64,000 nt of DNA from Chloranthus sessilifolius (Eukaryota > Streptophyta > Magnoliopsida > Chloranthales > Chloranthaceae): positions 173,308,317-173,372,316 of the forward strand of contig CM037584.1 of assembly GCA_021018995.1 (NCBI GenBank), given 5' to 3'. The position numbers were made by a program, and so were the translations under genes. The notes under the pieces are model-generated. The model ran no database searches. It saw only the letters and a program-made list of their open reading frames with translations, and was not told the origin of the DNA. Positions 23,786 through 61,184 of the stretch are shown piece after piece. Numbering within the stretch: the stretch's first letter is position 1; each line of letters opens with the position of its first letter.

Positions 23786-24117
23786 TTCATCGCATGAAAA
23801 TACATAGATTAACTTCAAATATTAGATATATACTTTGGCCTAACTAGAAATTATCCACCTGATCGACCTGCTGCATCAGAGTCTCTTTAAGTTACACCGA
23901 GTTCTCCTTTCTCTCCCAAAACTCGAATCAACCCACCTTGCGTTCTCGTATTCTCGCAAGGAAGCCAACATCTTTCAAGCCAAAAAGAATGATACCTGCT
24001 CTCTGCTTATTCAAATAAATGACAGGCTGGATATGAAGAACAGGAGAGAAAGGAGTAAGAGATCATGCCTATAAAATTTCAAACCAAACCGAACTCAAAA
24101 AACTTCCTCTATGACTC

Positions 24118-49338
<25,221 letters not shown>

Positions 49339-50555
49339 CTGTAAATTGCAGATATGGTGAGCATTCAAGAACTGGTCACGTTATCTTAACAAAATGAAAA
49401 TCTTACAGAAGTGTTACTTTCAAACAAGAAAAGAACTATAAAGGGCATTCTATTGGCATTTTCATACGTCATAACCTCGACAAATCATGGCCACAGCACT
49501 GGAAAAGAACCTTATATTAAGCAAGGCCAAAACATCAATTCTATGTAATGCACACACGAGATGAAAATGCCAATGTTCAGAAATGACTAGAATGGAATAC
49601 AATTATCCGATACATCTCAAATTCAGAGAACCATTTGCTTTCGTTTATATATAAATATAATAGTCATTGATCACACCCAAGCCAAACATGCTATGAGTAT
49701 CATACAATTTCGGTTGAGCCAAGCATTTTTAAGTGTAAAATGCAAAGCATAAATATAATAGATAATAAACTGGTGCAATAAACCAAAGAGTAATAACATC
49801 AAATTTTGTGATCACAAGTTTCTGGATCTTTGTATTATACATAGAACTGTTTCAAAATTAAAATAGAAATCTAGCACTATAGCTGCCAAAAACTGCTTAC
49901 TTATCTTTCTTTAAAAAAAAAAACAGTATTCCACTTGGTACACATGACCTTTTGAAACTCAAAAAGAAGTCAACTCATTTTTGTGGCTTCAGGGCAGGTT
50001 CAAAGAAAACTTAGTTAATCTGATCATATTAGCCTCCTTCAATAATCAAGCACTAGCCTTCAAAAAATGTTAAACCAACATAGAAGGCAGGAGGTTCAGC
50101 CGTCAGTGCATTCGCATATCGAGGTGATATGTGTGCGTGCGACTAAAAAATCCAGCGTACTTTAATAAATAGTCAGTATAAAATGCACCGAATGCACCAC
50201 TCAACAAATTAGTCCCCGTTTAAATGCCTAATTTGGATATCGATAATTCGGCAATTAGAGTTTAATGCATGAATCCAGAAAAGGCAAGCCGCCTCTTGGT
50301 TTTTCAGTTTCTCATTTTATTTTTTAATCTCAGAATGGTTGTAAAAATCCATGTCACTCTTTAAAAAATCAAAAAAGTTGCTTTTGAATAAAATAGATAA
50401 GACAGTACATGGAATAAAACTTGCATACCAACAAAGAATATGTACAACATGATATCCACTACTTTTAAAAGGCTTTTGACCTCTTTGAATCGCCTTGTTG
50501 AAACGTTTATTCAATGCAATATCTCATATAACATCGACTTCTTCTATAACCAAAT
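49339..50555. other. Sequence upstream of the first visible SEC23 exon, no gene
   Basis: AT-rich, intron-like. I searched by eye for the SEC23 zinc-finger and early trunk motifs on the minus strand and found none. Confidence 0.55.
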
Positions 50556-50559
50556 ATCA

Positions 50560-51605
50560 TTCTATAATTTGTTGAGGTGCGAACAGTCTTCAATATTCTC
50601 TTGCCATGACACTAGGTTGGCGGAGTCCGGTCTTGTGTACTCATTCTTGTGGTATGCCTAGGACCTCGCTGCAGCATTATTACCTCAGATCCACAGTCAT
50701 TGAAAGATTGTTCGACAATGTAAAACAACATCAAGTGTATCTAGTCCATGTACAGGACTATGGATCTATAAACCCGTAAATGTGGAGGGGGTGAGCTACA
50801 GGAATAGCTCTTCAAGTACACAACGGATCCACCACAATCTATGTAGGAGAACCGTGTGTGCATCCACATGAGAAATTCTAGCAATTCAAATAAGTCACAA
50901 CAATCAATAAAGCAAATTCTACTTGACATTATGATAAGCAAAACAAAAAATATATAAATGGAGATATAGATCATGGCATGGAAATATTCATCTTGCATGT
51001 GTGACCTCATGAAGTGTGATGCATCACTAATGAAAATCTTTTATCTTGCTTGAGCTTTTTTGGCATGCATCTGTACTCAAGTATAGACATGTGACAAGAA
51101 AACTCAAACAAATTCAAAGAATCTCATCATTGATGCATGACACGTTCACACTTGCAAGAATAATATTTCAATACCATGATCTATATCACTGGTTATATGT
51201 CATTTAATTTGCTTATAATAATTGTCAAATAGAATTGCTTTATTGCACTGTTGAGACTTATTTGAGCAGCTAGAATTACTCATGTGGATGCACACACAGT
51301 TCACCTATGTAGATTGTGGTGGATCTGTTGTGTATTCGAAGAGCTATCCCTATAGCTCAACCCCTCCACAATTACGGGTTTTTAGATCCATAGTCTTATA
51401 GACGTGTACTAGATACATTCGAGGTTTTTTTACGTTGTCCAATGATCCTTCGATTATTGTGCATATGAGGTCCTAGGCATACCGTGAGAATGAGAACACG
51501 ACCACCTAGAAGACAGTATCTCGCCACATGCATGCGACAGCCCAAATTTTATTAACCTAATGTCATGGCAAGAGAATATCAAGATTTTTGCACCTAAACA
51601 AATTA
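50560..51605. repeat. Inverted repeat with 330-bp arms
   Basis: The left arm, about 50560-50885, is the reverse complement of the right arm, about 51275-51605. Shared blocks are gtcatggcaagagaatat, cctaggcatacc and catgtggatgcacacac, plus tagattgtggtggatc. The 390-bp loop is related to about 61185-61370, and part of the right arm recurs at about 61370-61480, so this is a dispersed family. No coding sequence. Confidence 0.75.
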
Positions 51606-52025
51606 TACAGAGATTTTTGAATATTTAAGTCAAGGTTATCCGATATACGCTTGGATTTGCTGGGTTAACGTGAATATTTTTATCAGAGAGGAACGGATAA
51701 GTTTTGCACCGAAAGTATGGATACCACTCTTTTCTTTAATTATTTAAATTTTCAGTTGATATACCTGTAATGGTTTTGTTTATATGAGCTTATGAGATAT
51801 TATTAGATTCATTTTAAATATGGTTTTCATTGTAAAAGATAAATGGAAAATCACCGTTTAGTTGAAAGCCTTAACTAAGTTAGGGCTTATGAGAATATCA
51901 AAGATTTGTGCACCTAAACAAATTACACAGCGATTTTTGAATATTTAAGTCAAGGTTAACCGATATACGCTTGGATTTGCTGGGTTAACGTGAATATTTT
52001 TATCAGAGAGGAACGGATAAGTTTT
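51567..52025. repeat. Tandem duplication, first unit plus start of the second
   Basis: Unit 1 is 51567 to about 51886. Unit 2 starts at about 51887 and is interrupted after 52025 by the LTR element, resuming at 54945 and ending at about 55130. Shared blocks include gatatacgcttggatttgct and gagaggaacggataagtttt. Unit 1 thus gives the empty-site sequence for the insertion. Confidence 0.9.
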
Positions 52026-53138
52026 TGACGCAGGACTAACGCTAAAATCCTAATATGCAAATTTGGGATTAACGCTAAAATCCAAATATGCAAATTTGGG
52101 ATTAACTTTTAGAATGAATTGAATAGTGGAAATATTCAAAATCAAGCAACACAAAATTAATTCAACGAAATTAATAAAACAATTAGGTTAATCCATTTTA
52201 GCGTCGCATGCGTAAAATTTCTCGATCTAGAAAAACGGCTCCGATGAAGGAACTCGGAATTCGTTCTAGTTTAGGGCATTAAGCGATAACTGCAATATCG
52301 GGTTTGATATCTCGGGGATTTTGAAGGAGATGAAACTTGAATAAATAGTTCAAAATGGGAGATTATGATATCATGGAATACAACTCTTTTTGGGATTTTT
52401 GTTCTTTTATCAATGGAAAAAAAGAAAAATAATACCTGACAACTAGAGAAAAGACAAACTAAAAGGATAAATTCCAAGGCTTCACACCAAGGGTTTTCTA
52501 AAGCTTCACACCACGGCTGCACGTCGGTTTCGCACCAAGTCACACGAAACGATTGCTCACTCCTCAAGGTTTTGAAGGATTCACTCCCTCGATTGAAAAC
52601 TTTTTGCAAGCTCTCTAGGGTTTGCACAAAAGCAACTCTCTTTCATTCAATAATCAAAAACTAACTACAATGTTCTTTTTAATGACCTTATATAGGAGGT
52701 CTTACAATAAAATAAAACCCTAAAACAAATATTAAGTAAAAGACAAATAAGCCCCTAAAACTTAAGTTCGAAATAGAAAAATAATAAAAATTTAAACTAA
52801 CTCAGCGCGATTTCGATCGATCGAAATTGAAAATCGATCGATCAAAAGTGAAAATCGATCGATCGAAATTCATATATATGAAATATCGCTGTCGACATTC
52901 GATCAATCGAAATAGGACTTCGATCGATCGAAATTTAAATTCGATCGATCGAATTCGCCATATGCTCCTTCCTTTCTCCAGACTTTTCATCTTTACGCCT
53001 GGTTTCCCTTCCTTTATGCCCGGATCTGATTTCTTCACGGGCCGTTTGAAAGCCCATTTATGGGTCCATTTCTTCCTTGATAATTTTCTTCGATTGGCTC
53101 GGCCACGGTCCAAACATGCGGATCTGAATTCTCCGTCA
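52026..53138 (-). repeat. 3' LTR of the non-autonomous element
   Basis: 1113 bp. It carries a local duplication absent from the other LTR (cgctaaaatcc...gggattaa twice, 52036-52105) and the cgatcgatcgaaatt array at about 52808-52950. Confidence 0.9.
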
Positions 53139-53290
53139 ATCTCCTCGACTTTGAAAAAGTCCGACCTCGAACTTTGGTCGACATCGATAAGCATTATCAA
53201 GTATGCTTGTTCTCCATGGATCTCGAACTTTTGAATGGTCTCGGACTCAGTAGGGACGATCACAGATGTTTGTGCTTCGATAATTGCGGG

Positions 53291-53873
53291 TTAAGTAGGG
53301 CCTATCATGGATGCTTGAACTTCAACGATCTTGGGCTCAACGGTTTTGAGATCTGCCATGATCTCAGCAACTGGTATGAACTCTTCAACCGGACGTTGCT
53401 CCGGCACAAGATCACAGCGGATAACTGGATCTGCGCGAACAACGGGCGCCATCGGTTCTTCCATAGGCATGGAAGTACTTTGATTTACTATAGGTTCGTT
53501 ATCTTCCACCGATGCAGGTACAACCACGGGTTCAGGTAGAGGATCATTAACAATTTCTAGTTTGAGAAGAAACTCCTCAAGAAATTCTTGAACCAGACCC
53601 TTGTTTAATGCCTTCGCTATCCGACGTGTATTTGTTAACTCACGTCTAATCTCAAGACTAAACGCTAGATCATATAAAGCTAGCCAATATCGAGGTGTTG
53701 AATTCAAATACCTCGGACTCTGCGATCTAGTTTTTACTGCCTCCCATGCTTGTCTAATCTTACCAATTGTCTGATACCAATCAAGGAGCTTCGCCGATCC
53801 ACAAACGATCCAATTCTAGCCATCATGAATCCATTCAACTCGTGCAAGGCTTTAATAAATTGTTCTTTACTCA
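53291..53873 (-). pseudogene. Unrecognised ORF inside the non-autonomous LTR element
   Basis: A first frame from ATG at 53873 reads MSKEQFIKALHELNGFMMAR. After one apparent frameshift near 53800 a second frame continues as IGKIRQAWEAVKTRSQSPRY, then STPRYWLALYDLAFSLEIRR and LVQEFLEEFLLKLEIVNDPL, ending in a proline/valine/glutamate-rich tail. It matches no retroelement domain I know. It may be a captured host fragment or a family-specific gag-like protein. Confidence 0.5.
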
Positions 53874-53903
53874 TGATGGACTTCAAGGCTCTGATACCAA
53901 AAC

Positions 53904-54944
53904 TGACGCGGAACAAACGCTAAAATCCTAATATGCGAATTTGGGATTAACTTTTAGAATGAATTGAATAGCGGAAATATTCAAAATCAAGCAACACATA
54001 AAATTAATTCAACGAAATTAATAAAACAATTAGGTTAATCCATTTTAGCGTCGCATGCGTAAAATTTCCCGATCTAGAAAAACGGCTTCAATGAAGGAAC
54101 TCGGAATTCGTTCTAGTTTAGGGCATCAAGCGATAACTGCAATATCGGATTTGATTCCTCGGGGATTTTAAAGGAGATGAAACTTGAATAAATAGTTCAA
54201 AAGAGGAGATTTATGATATCATGGAATACGACTCTTTTTGGGATTTTTGTTCTTTTATCAATGGAAAGAAAGAAAAATAATACTTGACAACTAGAGAAAA
54301 GACAAACTAAAAGGATAAATTCCAAGGCTTCACACTACGGCTGTACGTCGACTTCGCACCAAGTCGTACGAGAAACGATTGCTCACTCCTCAAGGTTTTG
54401 AAGGATTCACTCCCTCGATTGAAAACTTTTCACAAGCTCTTTAGGGTTTACACAAAAGCAACTCTCTTTCATTCAATAATCAAAAACTAACTACAATGTT
54501 CTTCTTAATGACCTTATATAGGAGGTCTTACAATAAAATAAAACCCTAAAACAAATACTAAATAAAAGACAAATAAGCCCCTAAAACTTAAGTTCGAAAT
54601 AGAAAATTAATAAAAATTTAAACTAACTCAGTGCAATTTCGATCGATCGAAATTGAAATTCGATTGATCGAAAGTGAAAATCGATCGATCGAAATTCATA
54701 TATATGAAATATCGCCGTCAACATTTGATCGATCGAAATAGGACTTCGATCGATCGAATTCACCATATGCTCCTTCCTTTCCTCCAGACTTTTCATCTTT
54801 ACGCTTGGTTTCCCTTCCTTTATGCCCAGTTCTGATTTCTTCACGGGCCGTTTGAAAGCCCATTTATGGGTCCATTCCTTCCTTGCTGATTTTCTTCGAT
54901 TGGCTCGGCCACGGTCCAAACATGCGGATCTAAATTCCCCGTCA
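53904..54944 (-). repeat. 5' LTR of the non-autonomous element
   Basis: 1041 bp, aligned with 52026-53138 except for a few indels. It contains the same cgatcgatcgaaatt array at about 54638-54760. Confidence 0.9.
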
Positions 54945-54949
54945 GTTTT

Positions 54950-55368
54950 GCACCGAAAGTATGGATACCACTCTTTTCTTTAATTATTTAAATTTTCAGT
55001 TGATATACCTGTAGTGGTTTTGTTTATATGAGTTTATGAGATATTATTAGATTCATTTTAAATATGGTTTTCATTGTAAATGATAAATGGATAATTACCG
55101 TTTAGTTGAAAGCCTTAACTAAGTTAGAATGAATGTACTATCAAGTGAACAACTGCGCCCATAAATGATAATTGTTTACATATAAAATTGAAATTACTAG
55201 AAAACCTGCCACATACGTTAAATTAAATGAAAGAAACTTTTGGCTCAGAAAAGTTAACTCATGAACTTGTTAAGTCAAGACCAAGACTCGTGCCTAAGAT
55301 TAACGTGAGGACCATTTCACGGAATTCTATGCGCTCATTATGAATTAGGATTTAAGAGTCGTAGATGG
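54950..55368. repeat. End of the second tandem unit and LTR-like tail
   Basis: Up to about 55130 this repeats unit 1 (cgaaagtatggataccac, aaagccttaactaagttag). Beyond it is AT-rich DNA leading to tggtatcagagtcc at 55370, a primer-site-like motif, so it could be the end of an old LTR. Confidence 0.5.
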
Positions 55369-55369
55369 T

Positions 55370-56400
55370 ATCAGAGTCCATTGTCACGGGGTCACTCTTC
55401 CAGAAGTGTCAACCCGTGCGGCACCTAACGCCCGATGCACTAAGTCAGCCTATCTCTGATACCAACTGTCGCGGGGGCGTCCTTTGACCCGCCATCAACC
55501 CGCGCGGTGCCTCGCTACCACATGCAACGAGGCCAACCAATCTCTTCATCAGCTCTGATACCACCCGCCTAGAGGACAGGAACTCCCCCTCGTGGTTACC
55601 TCTATTTCACGGCCCACCATCCGATGTATCATGCTCCTGACGACATGCTCGATTGCACCACTGTTCCATATTTGGCCTGCTCAAGCTTCACCCTGTGCAC
55701 TGCACTAGTACCTCGCTTCCCAACAGTATTGGTATGCAGCTTCCCATGATGTCATGTCTTGCTCGCATACCGAACCAAGCTCATAGTCACGTGCCTACCT
55801 CATGTTGTCGTGCTCAACGGAGTCCCACGCAGCCCTCATGTTGTCGTGCTCTACTGAGTCCCACGCAGCGCTCAAGTGTTTTCGTGAAGTTGCCCAGCTG
55901 TATGCACCGCGATGCGTAGTTGGGGGCCATACTTCAACCTCGCCTTGGGTGCCACACGACATCGCTGCGTCGACGTCCTAAGCCCACCATTTCAGGCCTA
56001 GGAGACATTTGCGCCCCCTCTGGCAACACAAGGCCCCGTGTGGGTAGAAGGCATTCTCCAACACCTCTCCCACATAGATGGTCCAAACACCATCTATGGG
56101 TAAACAACCAAAGGACCTCAAACACGCCGGTTTGACATACCCCCATGGCACACGTCTTCTGCCCATGGCACACAGTGTCAAGTCCCAACCATCACGTCTA
56201 TGACTCCCCGCATCATCCTCCCATGCGACCGTGTCGCGTCCTCGCAACGCGACCACGTCGCGAGGCCCTCCGGGCCCCATGTCGCGTGCCCTCCTGGCAC
56301 CACATGTCGTGCCGTCCCGGCTCCAAGATGTCGTGTGCCCTCTTGGCACCACATCGCGTGCCCCAGGCACCATGCTGCAAGCTCGAGTATTGACCCCGTC
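55370..56400 (+). repeat. GC-rich tract with primer-site-like motifs and local repeats
   Basis: It begins with tggtatcagagtcc and contains complementary tctgataccaac and ctctgataccacc near 55455 and 55553. A 36-bp unit (catgttgtcgtgctcaacgg...) is repeated in tandem at 55801-55836 and 55837-55872, and degenerate catgtcgcgtgccctcctgg repeats occupy about 56275-56380. It looks like the internal region of a degraded LTR element. Open frames here are low-complexity and unsupported. Confidence 0.45.
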
Positions 56401-57883
56401 ACACCATGCTTTACTTGAAGACAGAGGGATTACGATCAAGTACAATATTTTGAAGATTGAAGACTTCAAGATTACAAGTAAGAATGACTTTTGATAGACA
56501 AAAGAGTAGAGGAATTTCTTCAAGTATGACTTTTCAGGACTAAAGGATTTCAAGAATGAATGATCCCTTAAAGAGTGGAGATTATAATTAGTATGGTCTT
56601 TTTAAGGATTGAGGATTCAAGATTATTGTGAAATGAGACGATGACGTATTGATTTCATTGGAAAAGTATAAGAGACATCTTGATAACAATCTGGAAGTTC
56701 TTCATAATCATATGCCATATAAAAACTGAGTAAAACTAATTTCAGGTTTAGAAAGGTAGCACTTTAATATATTTGTAGCTTGAAGAAAAAGGGAGATTTT
56801 TAGATCTATTCGGATTAGAGATATTATCAAATGGAAGAACTAAGAGAGTGATGAAAAATGACAACTTCTTGACCATTTCGTGACGTCAACGGTAGCATGA
56901 AGAAGATTACAACAATCAACTATCACAGATTAGGTCGTCGTTTCAAAAGCAAGATTACTCTTTATTGACAATACATATCTAGACAAACACATACACATAT
57001 GTATACGTGCATGATGAATGATGATTGCCTTATTATTATTTCTTAAATTAAGTAAAGTTCAAAGGGTGCTCTGTTTTAAGAACCCAATTGTAGTAAGTGT
57101 TCTCTTTTAAATGAGGTGTGTTTTAAGAAATTACCCTTTTAAGAATCTTTTCGATTTGTACTATTCTAAATGCTAGTAAAGTATCCAATTTAATGATCGG
57201 TACTATTCATTATTGCATAGAAGAATATTTTTTTTTGAAATTAAGGAATTCCCGTTCTTATTTGAGTAGGAGTGAAAATCAACTCTGATCAATATGTTAT
57301 CTCCTTGAAGCTTCAAGGTAATTAATTTTAAGGTACTGTTCATTAGTATTAGTGCCATTTTCGACTTTTTGTTCTTATGGATGCATGTGTGGATGCATAC
57401 GTGCATGAACCGGAGTTTATTTTGATGATCGACGTGCACAAATAACTGGACACAAATTGTCGCTCTACTTAAAGCGACCAACCTCTCATGATTTCTAAGC
57501 TCTATGTGGGATCTCTTGTATTATATCTACTCCATTAGGTCTACCGACTATACTATTCTCGAGAGTTACATTAATTGTTATTTGTGAGGTGTCACTCTTT
57601 TCTTTTATATCAAATCCTATTATAAAGAGGGGAGGTTATCACTCGAATCACTGTCATTACTCAGATTTCCTTGTTCTAAATCTCAGCTCTCTCATGCTCC
57701 TATTTTCAATAGGATAATTCATCTCTACGCTTCTATTTAAAAGTGGGTAGCTTCCAGGATCCTGTTTCAATCTTCGTGATTAGGATTTTCTATAATTATA
57801 AAGCATGATTGAGCAATAGATTGCTTAAATAACATTCAAATAGGAGTATTTAGGTCTTTTTAAATAGGTAAGTTGAGCTCAAA
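56401..57883. other. AT-rich stretch, no gene
   Basis: I see no exon, RNA gene or element boundary here apart from the 5' target duplication of the solo LTR at 57879-57883. Confidence 0.5.
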
Positions 57884-58882
57884 TGACGCGGGCAACGACC
57901 CTAAAATGTGTGAATATGATTTTAATACAGATTTTGCCGAAATTAAATAAATTAACTCAAGTTTAATCACAAAATTATCTTTGATACCTTTAGGGTTTGC
58001 AGAATTTTGATGGGTAGATCACACAAGATCTAGATAGGGTCCAGTCCAATGCACAAGTACATTTAGAGTCGAGGCAAGATCGGCCTAGAGATAGGACTCT
58101 AGCTTTTCCAAGCTTAGGCGCTCGTCTTCAGTCCGATGTAGAATCACGGATTCCAAATTGGATTGTGTAAGGGATTTATGGTTTGCAATAGCCTTATGGT
58201 TTTCGGATTAGTTTTTAGTTTTGGAGAGGTTAAGGGCTTTTGTGGTTTATGAATTCAAAAGGTTTAGGGAAGCAAACACAGATCGCGAGATAGCAAATAT
58301 AATCAAACAAAGCAAATCGATGACAACGATAAAGAAAATATATGGGAATCACTCCCTTGGTCTCACACCAAACCCATCACGGGGAAGAAGACTCTCTCTT
58401 CACAAAGCAAAAGCTCTTACTCAATAATCAATCAACTAATCACATTGTCTAGCTTAAGGACCTTTTATAAGAGGCCTTACAATAAAAAAAAACCCTAAAA
58501 CAAATATTAAATAAAAGACAAATAAACCCCTAAAACAAAAGTTCGAAACTAAACTTCTAAAACAACCCGGCACGATTTCGATCGATTGATTTTGAAATCG
58601 GTCGATCGAAATTGAAATTCGATTGATCGAAATTGAAAATCGATTGATCGAAATTCATCTATTAAATATCGTCGTCAACATTCGATCGATCGAAATTAGT
58701 ATTCGATTGATCGAAATTTTCGATCGATCGAAATTTCAGGGTTCTTCAGTTTTCATCTTTCTCCAAAATTCCTTCAGTTCTTCATCTTTCCCTAGCCCTG
58801 ACTTCCATTCCGCTTCTTCTTTCGACGCCGGTAGAAACGATGTGGTCCGAATCCAATGTCCATGTAAGTAGCGTCCCCGTCA
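57884..58882 (-). mobile_element. Solo LTR related to the non-autonomous element
   Basis: 999 bp from TGACGCGGGCAACG to ...CCCCGTCA, with identical 5-bp flanks tcaaa at 57879-57883 and 58883-58887. The termini and the cgatcgatcgaaatt array (about 58575-58735) match the LTRs at 52026 and 53904. It is a product of LTR-LTR recombination, and it sits inside a SINE. Confidence 0.92.
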
Positions 58883-58955
58883 TCAAACCTGCGACCTTGA
58901 GGTTGCAATATTATCAACCTACCCTTGTGCTACAGGCCCAAGCCCGGAGTATTTA
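58883..58955 (-). mobile_element. tRNA-derived SINE head interrupted by the solo LTR
   Basis: On the minus strand an A-box-like tagcacaagggtagg (about 58918-58932) is followed by cctcaaggtcgcaggtttga, where the solo LTR cuts in. The continuation gagctcaactt lies beyond the LTR at about 57870-57880, making a B-box-like ggtttgagctc. It shares cctgcgaccttgagg with the SINE at 34082. Confidence 0.65.
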
Positions 58956-61184
58956 GGTCCTAAGAGTAGGCGTTAATTAGCCTAATTATTATTATTCATG
59001 CCATAATTCCTAATAAACCTAAAAAATGAAGGTTTTAATTAATTAATTTTTGTGAACTCTGTGCGACTCAAAATGTTTTATTTTTTGAACTATATTTAAT
59101 TTTTTGTGGGTCTCAACGTTGCAGTTAGCCCATGATCTCAGAACGGTGAAACTATCCTAAATCATTTAGAGGTCTTAACGACCTTGTTTTCATGTGAAAA
59201 TTTTAAGAGTATTCTATTATCATACCTTAACATTCCTCGGAAATTTTGATGATAAAGTTATTTGCATATTATTTCTTAAAAATTAATGATCATTTTTATC
59301 ATAAAAATTATCCTCTAGTATTCTGACGTCTAAATGGGTGTTTCGTGCCGTGAGAAAATTATTGTAGACTCTCTGCATTGTTATTAGTTTACTGCCAAAT
59401 TTTCATTATTTTATTAACTGTACCGTAATTTTTTTAAATTTTAAGAAAAATCTACCCGATAATTGAAATTTTCATTGATAACGATTTGTTTCAAGGTTCA
59501 AACAGTCTTATTTTAATCTGAAATTTTTACCCGTGGTTTATCTTGCCATTTCGGATTTATTGTAAAATTTTGAGAATTTAGTTCCATATTTTTAGTTGCT
59601 ATGAATTTTCTTTTCAAAACAGTAATTGAATTATAAAAATCTATACATAAATAAGTACCGCCTACAATTTTTATCACAGGTAAGTTAGAATGATATCTAC
59701 CATCTACGTAAGTTTTGGAACCTTTTAATGTACAAAAGTATTTATATGAATATTTGATGACATTAAATTTTTACATGTCTAGTTTTTGCTTAACTGTAAT
59801 TTGATCTTACGGGTTCGATTTCGACAATCTATATTGTCACTAGAAAGATCATGATGAATATTGTCTAATGTCGTAGTCCTTGCTGAAATTGAAGTACAAA
59901 GCACATTGAGTAATAATTTTTTGAAAATTCAACTTTGAATAGTACGAATCTTCTTCGTTGGATCATCTCTATGCTTGACTGATGAATAATCTCGCCATTA
60001 CTTTTTATTGTCATTCAATAAAAAGTAAAGGTGAGAGCTTGGACACTACCATTTATTTGACCCTACAAAAGGGTTCCGCCATCAAAGGACAATCTTCTGT
60101 TGTTGTGAATCTTTATCTTCCTTATTGACATAATGAATGATTTATAAATTGCATCGGATTTCATAAGTTTTGTATTGAGACTAGCATTGTCGTGTATAAC
60201 TATTTCATATGGCAGGGTGTGGGTGTGTGTGTGTGTGTATAACATATAAACCTTGATTGAGTGAGACTTATTAGTGTAAACTAACTGTAACCCTATTACC
60301 CTACTGCTCAGCATACGACAAGCGTTACATACAATTATAACTTCATCTTCTGATTAGAAGATGGAATATATATATATTGAAGTTAAGAGATGCTCAGATT
60401 CATGTGCATAGAGTTACTTTATTTATGTTGTTGTGATTGTCGGATATCTCATTACATCATGTTTATCATGTACGCCATGTCACGACACGATTGCAGCTTC
60501 ATTATCATGATTCATACATCGCGCAAAACCAAGAAGAACAAGACAAGATTCATACCTTCAACTTGGTGTGGTTCACATCGAAGATGGCACGAACCTTGCA
60601 CGATTGTTTAATTTATACGCTTGTGTAAGTTATACATCATGTACATTGTGGTCATTATCACACTAAGGCTTAATATAAACAAGCCAAGTAAAGACGAAGA
60701 GTAATATGAAACAAGCTACAAATCAAGTACACGTATCATTACTATAAGTCATGAATGATATTAAAACAAGTCAACCAAGAACAAGGCACATTAATATTGA
60801 AGGCCAACATGAACAATTTAAAGTTTAGCTACAAAGTGGTGTGCCTCACATTAATCATTGTGAGGACTCCGTGCCTCCCAGCCAATGTTGGTCTCGACTC
60901 GAGGAGACATTACAAGCAAGTCAAGTCAAGCCAAGAAAGCAGGGAACTCAAAATGCCCCCAGTTGGTTGCATGGGGTAAGTAAGGTTGGGAAATAAGTCA
61001 AGTCAAGTAAGGCCACTGCATCATTGGAAACCACTACAGCTGTGAAGCCCTTAGACTACAGTGGTGATTATATGGCACTGTCCCTTCCTGTGTCAGGCCC
61101 GGGCAACAATGATGGAGCCATCCTCCTAAATCGTACATGCAAGAGCGACCTCTGGTTGTAAGCCCTTGGTCTAAGTTAACGAGC
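58956..61184. other. AT-rich stretch, no gene
   Basis: Contains a GT microsatellite at about 60216-60238 and low-complexity sequence. Around 60870-61160 there is a moderately GC-richer patch with an LTR-like texture but no defined ends. Confidence 0.5.

Larger units (their letters stand above)
21265..24117. other. Intergenic spacer between PRD1 and SEC23
   Basis: No gene was recognised. It holds the PRD1 promoter side, a palindrome-rich repeat at about 21590-21835, a direct duplication at about 22459-22552, a double hairpin at 23723-23785 and the SEC23 3' UTR near 24000-24117 (AATAAG, a possible poly(A) signal, on the minus strand near 24010). Confidence 0.6.
52026..54944 (-). mobile_element. 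Non-autonomous LTR retrotransposon with unrecognised internal ORF
   Basis: LTRs 52026-53138 and 53904-54944 both run TGACG... to ...CCGTCA on the plus strand. Identical 5-bp duplications gtttt flank them at 52021-52025 and 54945-54949. On the minus strand the 5' LTR (53904-54944) is followed by a perfect tRNA-iMet primer site TGGTATCAGAGCC (53887-53899). A polypurine tract AGTCGAGGAGAT (complement of 53139-53150) abuts the 3' LTR. The internal region is only 765 bp and contains no gag, protease, RT or integrase. It is too long in LTR for a TRIM and too short inside for a typical LARD. Confidence 0.93.

Noticed and set aside
52802-53263. Minus-strand 153-codon frame rich in FDRSI repeats
   Set aside because: Its second half is only the translated cgatcgatcgaaatt array of the LTR, and it spans the polypurine tract and LTR edge.
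55653-56553. Several overlapping open frames of 70-190 codons on both strands
   Set aside because: They come from GC-rich, internally repetitive sequence with few stops by composition; products are low-complexity and mutually overlapping.
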